From positions 608,448,209 through 608,504,208 of the forward strand of contig NC_081413.1 of NCBI RefSeq assembly GCF_030272615.1: DNA of 56,000 nucleotides, given 5' to 3'. Position 1 is the stretch's first letter, and every line of letters starts with the position of its first letter. The DNA is from Cryptomeria japonica (taxonomy: Eukaryota > Streptophyta > Pinopsida > Cupressales > Cupressaceae). This document shows positions 9,343 through 20,492 of this stretch, one piece after another. The notes under the pieces are model-generated. The model had not been told where the DNA came from and ran no database searches. It saw only the letters and a list, made by a program, of their open reading frames with translations. The translations under genes and the position numbers were made by a program.

Positions 9343-10932
9343 ATCGCTCTGGTCCCTTGGAGAGGGACAGGAGCGATCCATTATTTTGTCTTGATTTTGC
9401 ATTTTTCACGTTCAACTCCTTCATCTCCACGTTCAATATTGATCATCATGATGAGTCCTTCGAATTTGATCATCTTGCATGCGTACTTAAATGCCTTTTG
9501 AGTGTTCATCGCCCTTGTCCCTTGGAGAGGGACAGGAGCGATCTCCAAATTTCCACGTTCAATATGCATCTTTGCTCCTCGATCTTTCATTGTTAGCGAA
9601 TAACATCTATGCTCATTCCTTTTGCGCTCGATCCATTTGTCTTCATGATGTGTTTGGACATTTTAAAGGGATCATCGCCCTTGTCCCTTGGAGAGGGACA
9701 GGAGCGATCCATGTTTTCTCCTTGACCTTGGCAACTTCTAACTTCGATCCTTGTTGTGATGTCTTCCAAACACCGTCCTTCACCTTATTCATCCTCGCCT
9801 AGCTTTGATCTTGAAGGAATATGCGTGCTTTTGATAGGATCGCCCTGGTCCTTGTCCAAAGGACAGGAGCGATGTGAGCTTTTAGCTTGACTAGCAACGT
9901 TTGGACGTCCAAAAACTCTTGCATGCGATCTTCAAAGAACGCCTTGGACCTTGTGTAACCTTGCAAAGTCTTGATCTTACGTAAATCTTGCCTGAAATGA
10001 CCAATATACTTGACATCGCTCTGGTCCCTTCCTGAGGGACAGGAGCGATCTAGGTCTTAGAGTGCAAATCTCTTCATTATGATAACCTTTAAGTGCTTGT
10101 GCTTGATGAAGACGTCTCAAAATGTCCTTTGCCTCCTTGTCTTGACTTGGGTCGGCTTCAAACTTGAGTGAAAAGCAATATATTCACTATATCGCCCTGG
10201 TCCCTTGGAGAGGGACAGGAGCGATCCTCCTTTTGTGGCTCTTATTTCACTTTGTCAGGTTCTAAATTTATATTCACCGGACTCGTCATGCTCCACTCCA
10301 TTCGTCCATACCCTAACATTGCTTGTAACTTGGCCAGAAAATCATTTATACCAAAAATCGCTCTGGTCCCTTCCTGAGGGACAGGAGCGAACTAGGCCTT
10401 TTGGGACTCCTGTGGACGTTTTAAAATATTCAATTTATATTCAATGGGTTCATCTCACGCTTTCTCTTGCTTTTGAACGTAAACTTGCCTTGGTTTTTAC
10501 CTGGATTTTGCCTAATGAAGGATATCGCTCTGGTCCCTGGGAGAGGGACGGGAGCTATAAGATACTTCGCCCTGGTCCCTTGGAGAGGGACAGGAGCGAT
10601 TTGGTCATTCTAGGTCATTCTCCTTCATTTTTGCATCTCAAATTATATTCATTTGGTAAAGCATCTTCCTTTGGACGTCTTCAAATCATCGAGTCAACGA
10701 AATCTCGCAAGGACAAGGCAAAATTTGGTTTGTAGCTCCGGTCCTTCACTGAGGGACAGGAGCGATTTTCCTCCTGGAGGCATTTCTGTGCTCATGAAAA
10801 TCTTCAATTTATATTCAATGGAAAGATCTCGCCGTTCTCCATCACTTCCAACTCGAAACTTGTCTGGACTCTGCAAGAATAATGAGATATTTGAAAAAGA
10901 GCTCCCGTCCTTCACTGAGGGACAGGAGCGAT
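9343..10932. repeat. Eleven palindromic GGAGCGAT hairpin units in unit B
   Basis: Eleven copies of a near-palindrome of about 35 bp: 'atcgcyctggtccct' + 3-5 base loop + 'agggacaggagcgat'. They lie at 9343-9377, 9508-9542, 9674-9708, 9839-9873, 10015-10049, 10191-10225, 10357-10390, 10524-10558, 10567-10600, 10734-10766 and 10899-10932. The arms can pair over about 13-14 bases with one or two mismatches. Most units start about 165 bp apart (165, 166, 165, 176, 176, 166, 167, then 43, 167, 165) while the spacers look unrelated. This is far more regular than chance. Confidence 0.9.
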
Positions 10933-10949
10933 TTTGCTCCTACAGGCCA

Positions 10950-11374
10950 AAATAACATGATCTTTCACATTTTAACACTTCACAAGGCGAAAACAAATCA
11001 ATTCCAATGCCTAGGATCAAAATCAAAAAAGGTCAAAATTTGGTCAAAATATTCAATCGGACAAAAATTCACATTTCACCTTCGACACTTAGACAAATTA
11101 AAGCTCTGCATCAACATTCCAATTGAAAATTAGACAATTTTGGCGAATTTATTACATTCAAAATTTGCATCCTAGAAAGGAAGCTCAAAAAGCTCTCAAA
11201 AACGACTGGATTTTGGCTTGAAAAGACAAAATTTAAAACCCTAAGGCTTGACCCTAAATCCAGACGACTAACTGACTAACAAAATCCTAAAAACGAAAGC
11301 GAAAACGAACGAAAAACAAGCAAAAAGAGGGGGTCCCCATTTGCGATGGGGCGATGTGTGAAATGGTCACAACA
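10950..11374. other. Right terminal region of unit B
   Basis: No gene. On the plus strand it holds a purine-rich tract AAAAAGAGGGGG (about 11321-11332), then GGGGTCCCCATTTGCGATGG and the terminus GGTCACAACA at 11374. Read on the minus strand, TGTTGTGACC is a plausible LTR start. The text does not resemble the left LTR-like arm of B. Confidence 0.4.
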
Positions 11375-12360
11375 GATACCTACCCCCGTTTTCTATTGGT
11401 TCACATTCAGCATTGAACCTAAATGTAATTTTCTCATTGGCTAGAGGGAGTTGTTTTAACAAACCCTAATTAGGGTTTTCATTGTAAAATCTTGGCCATT
11501 GATGGGGTTTAATCTTGGCCACTCATTGTAATGAGCTCTCTATATAAAGCTCTTGCTCTTCATTTGTAAAGGTTAATTAATAGTTAAGAGTCTATAGAGA
11601 ATAGTTAGTAGTTTGATAGCAGATAGCAGCTAGAGTAGAGGAGGAAAAGGCAGAAATTGTTGTCAAAGTTGTAAATAAACTTCCTTTTCATTGAAGTTAT
11701 GGTGGAATGTGTTGTTTCTTTTACACTTGCATGGTTTCTTGTTGGATCTTCACGTTAGCAAATGATAATTAGGTGAATGAAAGAACGTTGTGTATGATTT
11801 ATGGTGAAACTCCTAATCCATACCACTAGCCTCTTGTTGATTGTAAGTGCACCTTGCGTGGTTCACTAGAATGCTTGAATGAGTTTAAGTTCAATTGTTA
11901 TTCAACCATTGATATGCATTCAATTGATGGTGTATATGCTTGATAATGATTTGAAAATCATCTAATTTCCTTAGAAGATTGCACTAAGCTTTATGGAGTT
12001 GTTGCTTTGCATGTCAAAGCAAGGCTTTGTCAAGTTTCACCAAAGATTGTTCGTCATTCCAACATTCCTAGACTTCCCAAACCTTATATCTTTTGCCCTT
12101 TTTTACTCCCCAAGCAAGTAGAAAGAATCTAAGTTCTAGCAATCCAAGTATTTGATGTAAGTCTCCTTGTGATTCCAGCATTATCACATCAAACCATTGA
12201 GCTTATCCACACGTCGTGACCCGACATTGAGGAACCTTGGAGTTGTCTCAAATGATCCTTGTGCGAATCTTCAGCAATTGAGAGACTTTGATCAAGAGAG
12301 GATAAGATACTTTTGGGTATTTTATTCGGTGTTAGATGGTGTCTAAAAAACACATCAACA
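11375..12360 (+). repeat. Main part of element A's 3' LTR
   Basis: Continues the LTR begun at 4206-4213 and ends AACACATCAACA at 12360, giving about 989 bp in total (one GATAC is the target duplication). It contains the palindrome AAACCCTAATTAGGGTTT (11461-11478) and a TATA box (TATATAAAG, 11541-11549). A conserved 3' part has 'gcttatccacacgt', 'ttggagttgtctc' and 'aagagaggataagatac'. It aligns colinearly with 47212-48272. The short frame running across 12360 into the gypsy RNase H is a junction artefact. Confidence 0.8.
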
Positions 12361-12740
12361 TTTTCCCTTTCCACCAACTCAATAGAGAATGCATCAAATA
12401 ATTCTATACTATCCAAAACAACATTCTTAAATTGTTTTTGTGTCTTATTCTTTGAGGCATATATTCCTTTGATCTATGAAATGACCAACACGGTATCACA
12501 ATCACCCAGAGATTCACCTTATGCTTCAAAGCTATACTCAAACCCAATAGTAAAACTTAATAATCTACTTCATTATTTGTACACTCAAACCTTAATTTGA
12601 AATAAAATATGAAAGCTTTTTTATGAAGATAGATCATTATAATTCTAGCCCATGCTCCATCATTGGAACAAGGACCATTAAATGCCATAGACCATACCAC
12701 ATTTGTACTTTGTTCTTGACATTTCTGATTTTTTATCAAA
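12361..12740 (-). pseudogene. Ty3/gypsy RNase H fragment (element F)
   Basis: Minus-strand translation gives a recognisable plant Ty3/gypsy (Tat-like) RNase H: VVWSMAFNGPCSNDGAWA, then FKLRFECTNNEVDY, then a frame change, then DSIELFDAFSIELVE near the left edge. The expected D-G-A/S motif appears as NGPCSN, so the first catalytic Asp is lost. Frameshifts and stops break it. It is cut at 12360 by the end of the LTR of element A. The rest of pol (integrase) is not found elsewhere in the window. Confidence 0.75.
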
Positions 12741-13300
12741 CTATCTCCTCTTCTAGATCATCAATCTCACCTCTAAACCTATCCAATTTTATAACAACAT
12801 AAGACACTTGTCAATTCAAATCAAGAACATCTTCAATCATATCTAAGACTTGCTATTATCCAATCTCACATTCCCCCAATTCATTCGGATCATGGCATAA
12901 GAGGAGTCCATCTCAATATGTCCACCTATGGTACTAAACCCGTTTCTTGATAAAAGCATTCCATATTGTTGTTCAAATTATACACCTGTTGATGTGCCGC
13001 TAATTTGAATTTCACATCTTTCACTATTCCTATGACTAGAACCCCTCTAAAATCCATAGCAAAACATTTAGAAAATGACTTCACAACTTCAATATTTAAT
13101 TGTTACATGATTCAAAGAGGCCTGATGCTCGTAGATGAACTAGAACCAATCATGCAATTCCTTACGAACTTATCATTTATCAACAATGTAACATGAAACC
13201 AATCTACTTGAGATGGACTTTTTAGTAGATGTTAACCCCAAATACACTTCAGGCCTCTCAACATTATCTGTTTACTATTAAATCGTACGATTTGGCTATC
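12741..13300 (-). pseudogene. Aspartic-protease-like region and linker (element F)
   Basis: Minus-strand frames give LLINDKFVKNCMI then a degraded active-site region (SSSSTSI where D-S-G-A-S-T is expected), followed by NIEVVKSFSKCFAMDFRG and VKDVKFKLAAHQQVYNLNN, the pattern of Tat-like gypsy proteases. About 250 bp of linker separate it from RNase H, with no reverse transcriptase in between. The absence of RT could be a deletion or the original structure of a non-autonomous element. Confidence 0.6.
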
Positions 13301-14180
13301 CACGTTTTATTTTGTGTTGCATCCATTGCTTTTATTCAATTGATCTGAAGGAATATCACAGATAAAAGTTGAAGCTTTATTCATATGCTCATTTAATCTC
13401 ACCATTTCAATCAAAGGAGCCTGAACTTTTATCTGATTGACCATGTGAACCATATCTACTGGAATATATTTACTTGAAGGAACATCGACTGGTATATTAT
13501 CTTTTGAAAGGAGATGGATATAACCAGCAATATCTTGTTTACCATGCCCCCTTACAGCTACTACATATGAGACATTATAAAACTTGCTTCTTTGCTGATC
13601 TTGTTTATTTACATTTTTTACTAGCAACCCACCACTTTTGCTTTCATTTAAATTCTATTTTCTTGTAGCAGACTGGAACTTTGGCTGTGTTTGCTTCTCT
13701 TCAATGAAAACACCCTTGTCTTTTTCTAACTCGTTATTTCCCTTTTGATCAACTTTACTTCTCAAATTATAATAACTTTCGGCTTTAATAACTCCTACTG
13801 CATTTGTCTTTTTAATCTCCTCCTTAGAAGACTTTCCCAATCAAATCTTACTCATGGCTGAATTGACATCACACACATGAGAATCTTCTTTTCCATTACC
13901 TGAGAAAACTTGTTGATGATAAGAATTTAGAGTATACCTCATGTCTTCAATATCTAATTTAGCTCCATAGTCATTCTGAGAAGAGTAATTATCACTATTA
14001 CAATCTCCTATTGAAAATAACATATTTACTTCCTAATGATCTTGATTTTATCATAGTTCACAACCAGCGTCCTCATATCCCTCATATTCCTCATTATTAT
14101 TCAAAATTTCTAAAGCCACAAAGTACTGCAATGTAGAATGTGAAAACTTACAAGCAAGGCATCATGGAGTAGATTATACA
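13301..14180 (-). pseudogene. Gag-to-protease spacer of element F
   Basis: Several adjoining minus-strand frames, each ended by a stop or frameshift, read as one polyprotein stretch. In order they give a degenerate Cys/His segment (CLACKFSHSTLQYFVA, near 14150), an acidic part (NNNEEYEGYEDAGCE), a KAESYYNLRSK segment, and IPVDMVHMVNQIKVQAPLIE followed by MVRLNEHMNKA. The last resembles the region just before protease in Tat-like gypsy polyproteins. Function is inferred from order and style only. Confidence 0.55.
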
Positions 14181-14299
14181 TTATTAACTCCAGCCGTCTT
14201 CAAAGGATTTGGGATCTATATTTGCTGATACTCTAAGATTTAAAACCACTGGCCTTCCATTATTTCATTTAGTATTCTAGGGCTGATCTAATAATCTGG

Positions 14300-15730
14300 G
14301 CATCCTTCCTTATCTTGGTTGGGTGGTCCCTCAACATTCTTACTCTTCTCATTTTTATCCCCTATAACTCAATTCTTTGAGAGCATGTATTACCTGATAC
14401 AATTTATCTTCTTGTAATGGAGCTTTATTGCTTTCTCCCTTGTCCTAAGGTAAAGTTCTCACATCGCTTCTTTTCTAAACTTTTTCTAAAGATCTTTGAT
14501 TGCGTTCAATATTTGTAGCAATCTTATATGCTTCCATTAATGTGTGAGCATTCTTTATCTCTTAACAGGTATCCCATCTTAGCATCATAGACATCAGAAT
14601 ATAATACTGAACACATAGATTCATTAGGTGTTATGTACGCTGAAGTCTTTGATACTAATCTAACAAATCTAGCATTTGAGTTCATTATACCCTTTTACAA
14701 TGTTTGTAAATTCATTGATAATAACTCTTGAATCTATTTTGCAATTGTGCTGCCCTCTAAAAACCCTTTGAAATTCATCCCAAGACTCAATGCTTCAATC
14801 AAGTAAACTTTTATACCAATCTCTAGCAAGATTGAACAAACAATTTCATTACTACATTCTCATCTTCAATTTCATAGTCATCAATTAAATTATTGAATGA
14901 CTTCAAGTGATCTTACCTAAAAATACATTCTTTACCTGAAACTTAGGAAGTTTTGATCTAACTTCAAATTGAGACATCTGTTGGATACCCAGATATGCCT
15001 ATGAAATTCAGTTCTCTATACCTATCGAAATTCAAAGAAGGTCCTTCAAGGGCATACCTTCTGTCAATTCTTGCACCTCTAGGAGGTATTTTTCTATCAA
15101 TAGGAATCTCTGCTCTTCCTCTATTTGCCAAGTTAAAATTTCTTAAATTTTCAACTCCAACTCTAAGATTTTCCCGACCTTTCTCAACTTCAAGATTAGT
15201 TGCTTGTGCTCTCAAATGAGCTATTCTCTAACCAAGATCTTCACCTGATTTTTGTGATCTACATTTATTTTAGATTGCTCCTCTTCATACTCTTTATTTG
15301 CTTGATAAATTAAATTATCTCTATACCAACAGAGACTTTCAATTCTATTAGCTCGTGGAGTTGGCATTACATCATATAGTGTGTTTCGTCTGGTATTCAC
15401 TCTTTCCATGAATGTACCATTTAGACAAGCTTTTGCATCCCTTTTGTTTGCGGCATTCATAATTTCATCTACCATTCTCTGATATTCCAAACAATGTCAT
15501 TCATGCCTATCTCCATGTTTTGGGCCTCCAGAATCAAGTCTATCACTATGCTTTCCAACTTGTTCATCTGTCAACGATTGACTTGTAGCATTATTTTCAT
15601 TCAAATTAATATATGAAGCAACATAATTACTAGCATTTTTTTGCTTTCCATTGAAGTGTATGTCCTTGTTCATCTCACCAACTAGCTTCTTTTCAAGATT
15701 TCCCTTGAACAATGACCTTCTTCCATCCAT
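14300..15730 (-). pseudogene. Ty3/gypsy Gag remnant (element F)
   Basis: Begins at MDGRRSLFKGN (15730), about 180 bp after the PBS. It continues through MEYQRMVDEIMNAANKR (from 15490) and a basic stretch with RGRAEIPIDRKIPPRGARID. The retrotransposon-gag core near 14560-14960 reads, across frames, as NNLIDDYEIEDENVVMKLF, then ARDWYKSLLD, WDEFQRVF, IVKGYNE and KMGYLLRDK. Several stops and frameshifts inactivate it. Gag would form the particle and bind RNA. Confidence 0.7.
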
Positions 15731-15907
15731 ACTGATTCTTCACAAAATATCACTAGGATTGTATCAACAAAGTCACCACCGTCAAAGAGGAAAATAATTT
15801 CTTCTTTCTAAACTCATTTCACCAGCAAAGTGCTATATTTTCACAATTCGGAAATAAATCTTCATATCTTGTGACTCTTCCCAAGTAGAAATTTTTTTCT
15901 AAATATT

Positions 15908-15925
15908 TCCCAAAACAGTCACCAA
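15908..15925 (-). other. Probable primer-binding site of element F
   Basis: Minus-strand TTGGTGACTGTTTTGGGA directly follows an LTR-like end …CCAACA (15928-15933) and resembles the TGGCGACTC-type PBS of Tat/Ogre elements (tRNA-Arg-like). It lies the right distance upstream of gag. Degenerate, so moderate confidence. Confidence 0.45.
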
Positions 15926-15927
15926 TC

Positions 15928-16220
15928 TGTTGGTTCTCCAACCTATTAGTCATTTCTAAGGGGTTGCAAATCTCTATGATCAAAACAACTAAGATGTTAG
16001 GCCAACAAACAAGAGCTGACTTATGCACTTTAGGTTTTGCAAAACCTAGATGAGTGGACCTAATAACGACAATGGATATTTGTAGAATAATGGAATTATC
16101 ATATTGAAAAATGCATATAAATGGTTGATGTGAATACAACAAAGGTTAGAGAATAATTTCGCAATGTTCATTTCCTTGTACCTTTAATGGGCAGACATGG
16201 ACAGATCACAAACATCTAAA
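15928..16220 (-). repeat. 3' part of the 5' LTR of element F (outer boundary unknown)
   Basis: Sequence upstream of the PBS on the minus strand ends CCAACA. No second LTR copy exists in the window to fix its start; the right limit given is a guess. It contains a long minus-strand frame (15819-16142) without recognisable domains that also runs through the PBS, so it is not a gene. Confidence 0.3.
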
Positions 16221-16992
16221 CCGCAAGGTAAACATTGCCTGACCCGCCAAAAATACAGAGCTGTTATGGCATGTCCTGTTTTCCTTTAATCATTTCGTAA
16301 CAAGAAACAAAGTGTATCCAGACTTCAAACTTTTTGAACACGCCAATAGATTTACTGCAAGTGTTACCGCCTGTACTATTCTGCTTTCAATAGTGACCAA
16401 ATTTTAAACTCATTGGTTGATCTTTAGGATTCCAAAAGCCTGAAAAGTCTCTTGGGAGAGACTTTCATGGTAGCTAGTTGCTAGTTGAGTGCCAAGCACA
16501 TGTAGGCCACCTACAACTTACACTAGAAGATATTCATATAGATTTTTGCAGAATTGAAAACACCCCCTAGGGGGATGTTTTAGGATTCAATGTGTGTATA
16601 CTGTGCATATGTACATATGTATGTGGATGTTTGCATTTGTATTTGCACGTGTAACCTATGCCCAAACAACATTAAACCATGATTTATGCACTAGTAGCAG
16701 TACACAGACAAACAGATACCCATGAATTTTGGTAACTTTGGGTACTTAGGAGTTGATATTCTTTAAATGATGTTATTATTACTATCCCCTCAATTAATAT
16801 TTGGTTAAGTAATATACTGTGACTACCCCTAGAAAAGCATTGATGTAATGTACACAGCTATAGAAATTGCATTCCCTCTGACTATTCAAACATTAAAAAT
16901 ATAGGCCTGAACGCAAGCTTTAAAATTTATCACATTTAATACAGAATGCATATTATATTTCTCCTTCAGGATTATCAAGACAAGTCACTAAC
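16221..16992. other. Gene-free stretch next to the exon cluster
   Basis: No exon, repeat array or transposon protein is recognised. It could be intron following the last visible exon (16993-17051), invaded on its far side by element F. A short run of alternating TGTGTA and CATATG text lies at 16590-16640. Confidence 0.4.
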
Positions 16993-18063
16993 CTTTGAAG
17001 AATTTAGGTATGTTTCCAAGGCAAATAATTCGTGTGCAAGTTGACTCACATCTGAAATCGGAATGCAATTAAATATCAAGAATAACAAGATATTAGTAGC
17101 TCTCGGATACTAAATTAATAAACATAATTTAAATACTGAATAAACACCACCTCTTGCAGCTGTTGAAGCTAGATTTTCAATTTCCTCAGAAATTCTTGCA
17201 GACTCAACTTGTGCACAATGGAGCTCATTTTTAAGATTCTGCAGCTGCATGTCTGGGATCAAACACAAGAGACTCAAGCAATATCATAACAAAAAGGTTC
17301 TGTGAATTTCAGTAACATCAAAAATGCTTCCCTTTAAACCAAACTAAAGCTCTCAAAAGAAGTCTAGAAATAAAAGTTTAAAACATTCAGAAACATAATT
17401 TGTGAACATCATGACTTCAGAATAAAAAAGTAAAACTAAAAATAAGAGCAATAAATAATAACCCACAAAAAGTTTTAGGAGTAGAAGGCATACCAGAATC
17501 ATCAATCCCACTATATTCCAAACAATTTTCCTTTTCTGTAAGGTCAATATACTCAGACCGTATCCCTAAAGTCATTTCCTTGTAACCAAAACCTTCAAAG
17601 TCAGTAAGTCGCAAGTGACAAAGTAGAAAATTGTGAATAAAATTCAGAATTTTATTTTCACTAATTTATATAACATTTCCTATGAAAAAAAACTTAGTTT
17701 AAAAATTGCCTTCATCAGTTCCAGAATTCCTATTCAGCTCCCATTATTTCCAACCAAACAGGATAAGCCATGTGTACCTTGAGTTTCTCAAAATACGAAT
17801 CAGTACACATTTCCAACTCTGCTATAGCCATAGCTTCATTCTCAAGTTCCTTTATATGTCTGGGTAATTTAGCCAGCTCCTCTATGCGTCTACCATTATT
17901 AAATATTTTAGCTTAATTTTTGAAAATAATTCATCAAGGGTTAAAAATTCACAAATTCAAGAAAACGTATGACACTACACCTGTAGAAAAAGTCAAGATC
18001 AATGGATGCATCAACATCTTCATCAAAGTCAAGCCTCTTAGCAATGTCAGTGCTTTGTTCCAT
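16993..18063 (-). CDS. Five exons of an unidentified coiled-coil protein (partial gene)
   Basis: Minus-strand exons at 18063-17981, 17889-17778, 17578-17494, 17252-17151 and 17051-16993 all have AG acceptors and GT donors. Their phases join without a stop to give 147 codons. The product starts MEQSTDIAKRLDFDEDVDA and continues through RRIEELAKLPRHIKELENEA, EMTLGIRSEYIDLTEK, MQLQNLKNELHCAQVES and VSQLAHELFALETYLNSSK. Long charged heptad-like stretches suggest coiled coils. The first exon opens with ATG directly after an acceptor (…GAATTTTAG), so upstream exons or a 5' UTR intron are expected. The last exon ends at a donor (AAG|GTTAGT), so the C-terminus lies elsewhere, perhaps beyond the transposons to the left. 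I do not recognise the family; a cytoskeletal or kinetochore-type coiled-coil protein is only a guess. No RNA evidence is available. Confidence 0.65.
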
Positions 18064-20487
18064 CTAAAATTCTTCAGGTTGAAGGATAAAAGAATTAGTT
18101 TGAATACTTGCTAATGTTCCTCTGTTGGCTTTTCAATCCCTTGTTAGATCTAGCATTATCAATCACATGCTTGTTAGTGTGAGTACAAAGATGGAGTATT
18201 AGATATAAGCAAAAAATAAGAGTAGTGTTTACTTTTGCTCCAAAAATAAAACTCCATAACCAACAAATCAAACATACAATTGAAGAAAAACCAAATTAAG
18301 CTAGAATCTCAAAACCAATAACTAAATTGGGACCGTTATAGTTAACAGAATGTGAAAACTCTGATAAATTACAAATAAAATCAAGAGAAAGTCAACAGAT
18401 CTCTAAAAAACAGCCACACAAAAGAAGAAAATCTCAAGAGTGTCATTATGGCATGATAAAGCTTGCAGAGCCTTTTACAAGCTCGGCATGAGAAAATTAC
18501 TTGGCAGGAAAACACTATCTTCGTAAATCATACAATTCTTTGGAATAATTAAATGTTTGACAGCCAACTCAATTAAAATAATTGATCATTTGGCCCACTG
18601 AAAATGAAATGGCAAGTTTTTGAGGGAAAACAATATTTTGTGTCCTGTATCCGTAGTATGTACAAATGACAACACATGATATACAGAAACAGAACATGTT
18701 TGATCTGTCTACATTCCCTATAAAATGTCGGACTAACAACCTTCCACATAGATCCTCCCTTCTCTCAAGGCTTACAAAGTGGATTGCTTATATTCAGCTT
18801 GACTGTTCACCAAACAAGGTGATTGACTTAATTACTTGGTATAATGTACAGGTCACCATTCAATGTCTCTACCCGCGATGTGTTTTGAACACTCACACCT
18901 AATAGGCGTTGGTCGAATTTGAACACTGAATATCACGAGAATGCAACCAAATTTGGAATTTAGACAATTCCCAATAACACGTTAAAGCAAAAATATGGAT
19001 TTCACCAAGTTCAACTTTTTTTGTTAAACTTCATAAAAAGCCTACATGGTGATAAAAAGTGCCATCTTACGTACAAACTTGATAAAGAGTACATCCATGG
19101 ATTCTCCAATGTTGTGATCCAATTCTTCTTGGCGCTATTACACCTTTCTCAAATAGAAGGTGATGACCTCCTCCCCATCACCTCAAATTTCCTTCAAGAT
19201 AACAATATCTGAAAATTATAGAACACCTTCAAGGTAAGCATGCTCAAATGCCTACAACTACATACTCAGAAAATAGTATTTAACTTCTTTCCCAGCAAAG
19301 GAGAATGGCTGCTATCTGAAAATGGATACTCCAACCAACCCAAATGCATTTCCCTATGGAAGAGAAGAAACACATGAATTTCGTAAAAGAGATTGTTAGT
19401 GTATCATTTGATGAGAGCAGAATGGAACCCATAATACTAAGAACATCAGTGTATGAACACTGGTAAACTTTGGGATCCATAGAAATACTCATGACAAAAA
19501 AGGTTACTCCATAGCCATCTCCACCACTGGATCAGAAAAGGACTATCTTCCATGGGCCATGATTCATGAATAGAGTTCATTTATTCTTAAAACTATGCAA
19601 TCTTTATCTTTCAATCGCATCAATGACATTCCAAGAACAATTTGATCTTGGCTCCATCTCTCACTTCTACCACATGAGGGAGTATCGCTGACACTATACC
19701 TACTAGCACTTGCACCAAAAGGAGGTGCAATGGTTACACTAATAAATTACATGTTAAATAATATATTGGAGAGTACAAATAAAAGAATTAAATAACATCT
19801 AAAAATAAATGCATTAGATTTACAAAATTGTTCTTGGATATATATATATATATACTTGTGTGTGTTTTTGGATAACATATAATAAATCCAACAAGTCTAG
19901 AATGATACTAAATCATATATCTTCCTACTAAAAAAAATTCAAGATGTAATACGGTAAAAAACAAGCATTTAAGAGCTTTTAGTTTTCGCTATAAAATTAT
20001 GTAATAAACCTTACAAAAGCTCTAAATTTAGGAAAGAATACATAGAATTAGTAGATTAAAGTCTATTAAAATATACTTGAGGAAGCATAATAGTGAAAAC
20101 CATAAGCAAAACAATGGGAGTGAAATATTTACAGGTGGAAAATCTAGAAAGTGCTCTATATCTTAGGCAGTTATTCATAAAACAATGTCATACACAAAAA
20201 AAAATTGTACAGAGGTATTTACCAATGAAGAAAAAGAAGCTTTCAAATTGGTTTGTCAAGAATTTGGTTATATTACAACATATAAAGGTAAATCCCATTT
20301 AATTTATATATCCCAAGGTGAATCAAAAAGTTGAATGTTAAAATGTAACATGTACATTTTTAAGCCCTTAAAAGGCTACCTCTACTATTACACAACCCAA
20401 TAAAACAAAAACATATAAGGACCATATATGTTTACAAATTTAAGGCCATAACACCTCAAAATACCAATATAACCTAAAACAATATTG
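18064..20487. other. Gene-free region upstream of the exon cluster
   Basis: No further exon of the coiled-coil gene and no transposon protein is recognised. A short TA dinucleotide run lies at about 19839-19854. Small open frames on both strands are below what chance allows in AT-rich DNA. This could be intron or promoter of the adjacent gene. Confidence 0.4.
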
Positions 20488-20492
20488 ATCTT

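Larger units (their letters stand above)
4214..11374 (-). mobile_element. Unit B: 7.16-kb insertion with GATAC flanks and unlike ends
   Basis: B starts TGTTGACG and ends GTCACAACA, and is flanked by GATAC at 4209-4213 and 11375-11379. Removing B with one GATAC restores an LTR start closely matching that of element D, so B is best read as an insertion in the 3' LTR of element A. Reading the minus strand: right terminus TGTTGTGACC, a hairpin array, a TATA box, a leader, a 1,074-codon ORF, then an LTR-like arm ending CAACA. The left arm (4214-5250) is a diverged reverse-complement relative of A's LTR, but the right end is not a copy of it. Thus B lacks two matching LTRs, and no gag, RT or integrase is visible. 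It may be a recombinant of two LTR elements or an unusual non-autonomous element. Confidence 0.6.

Noticed and set aside
9343-10932. Possible CRISPR-like array because of palindromic repeats with spacers
   Set aside because: Plant nuclear context, spacers of about 130 bp, imperfect repeats and no cas genes; it is a repeat array of a mobile element.
4214-12360. Reading 4214-12360 as a single element with 1-kb terminal inverted repeats
   Set aside because: The GATAC flanks and the restored LTR start show that 11375-12360 continues the LTR begun at 4206, so the inverted look comes from an insertion in the opposite orientation.
12189-12416. Minus-strand frame of 75 codons ending in SIELFDAFSIELVE text
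   Set aside because: It straddles the junction of A's LTR and F's RNase H; the LTR half is not protein-coding.
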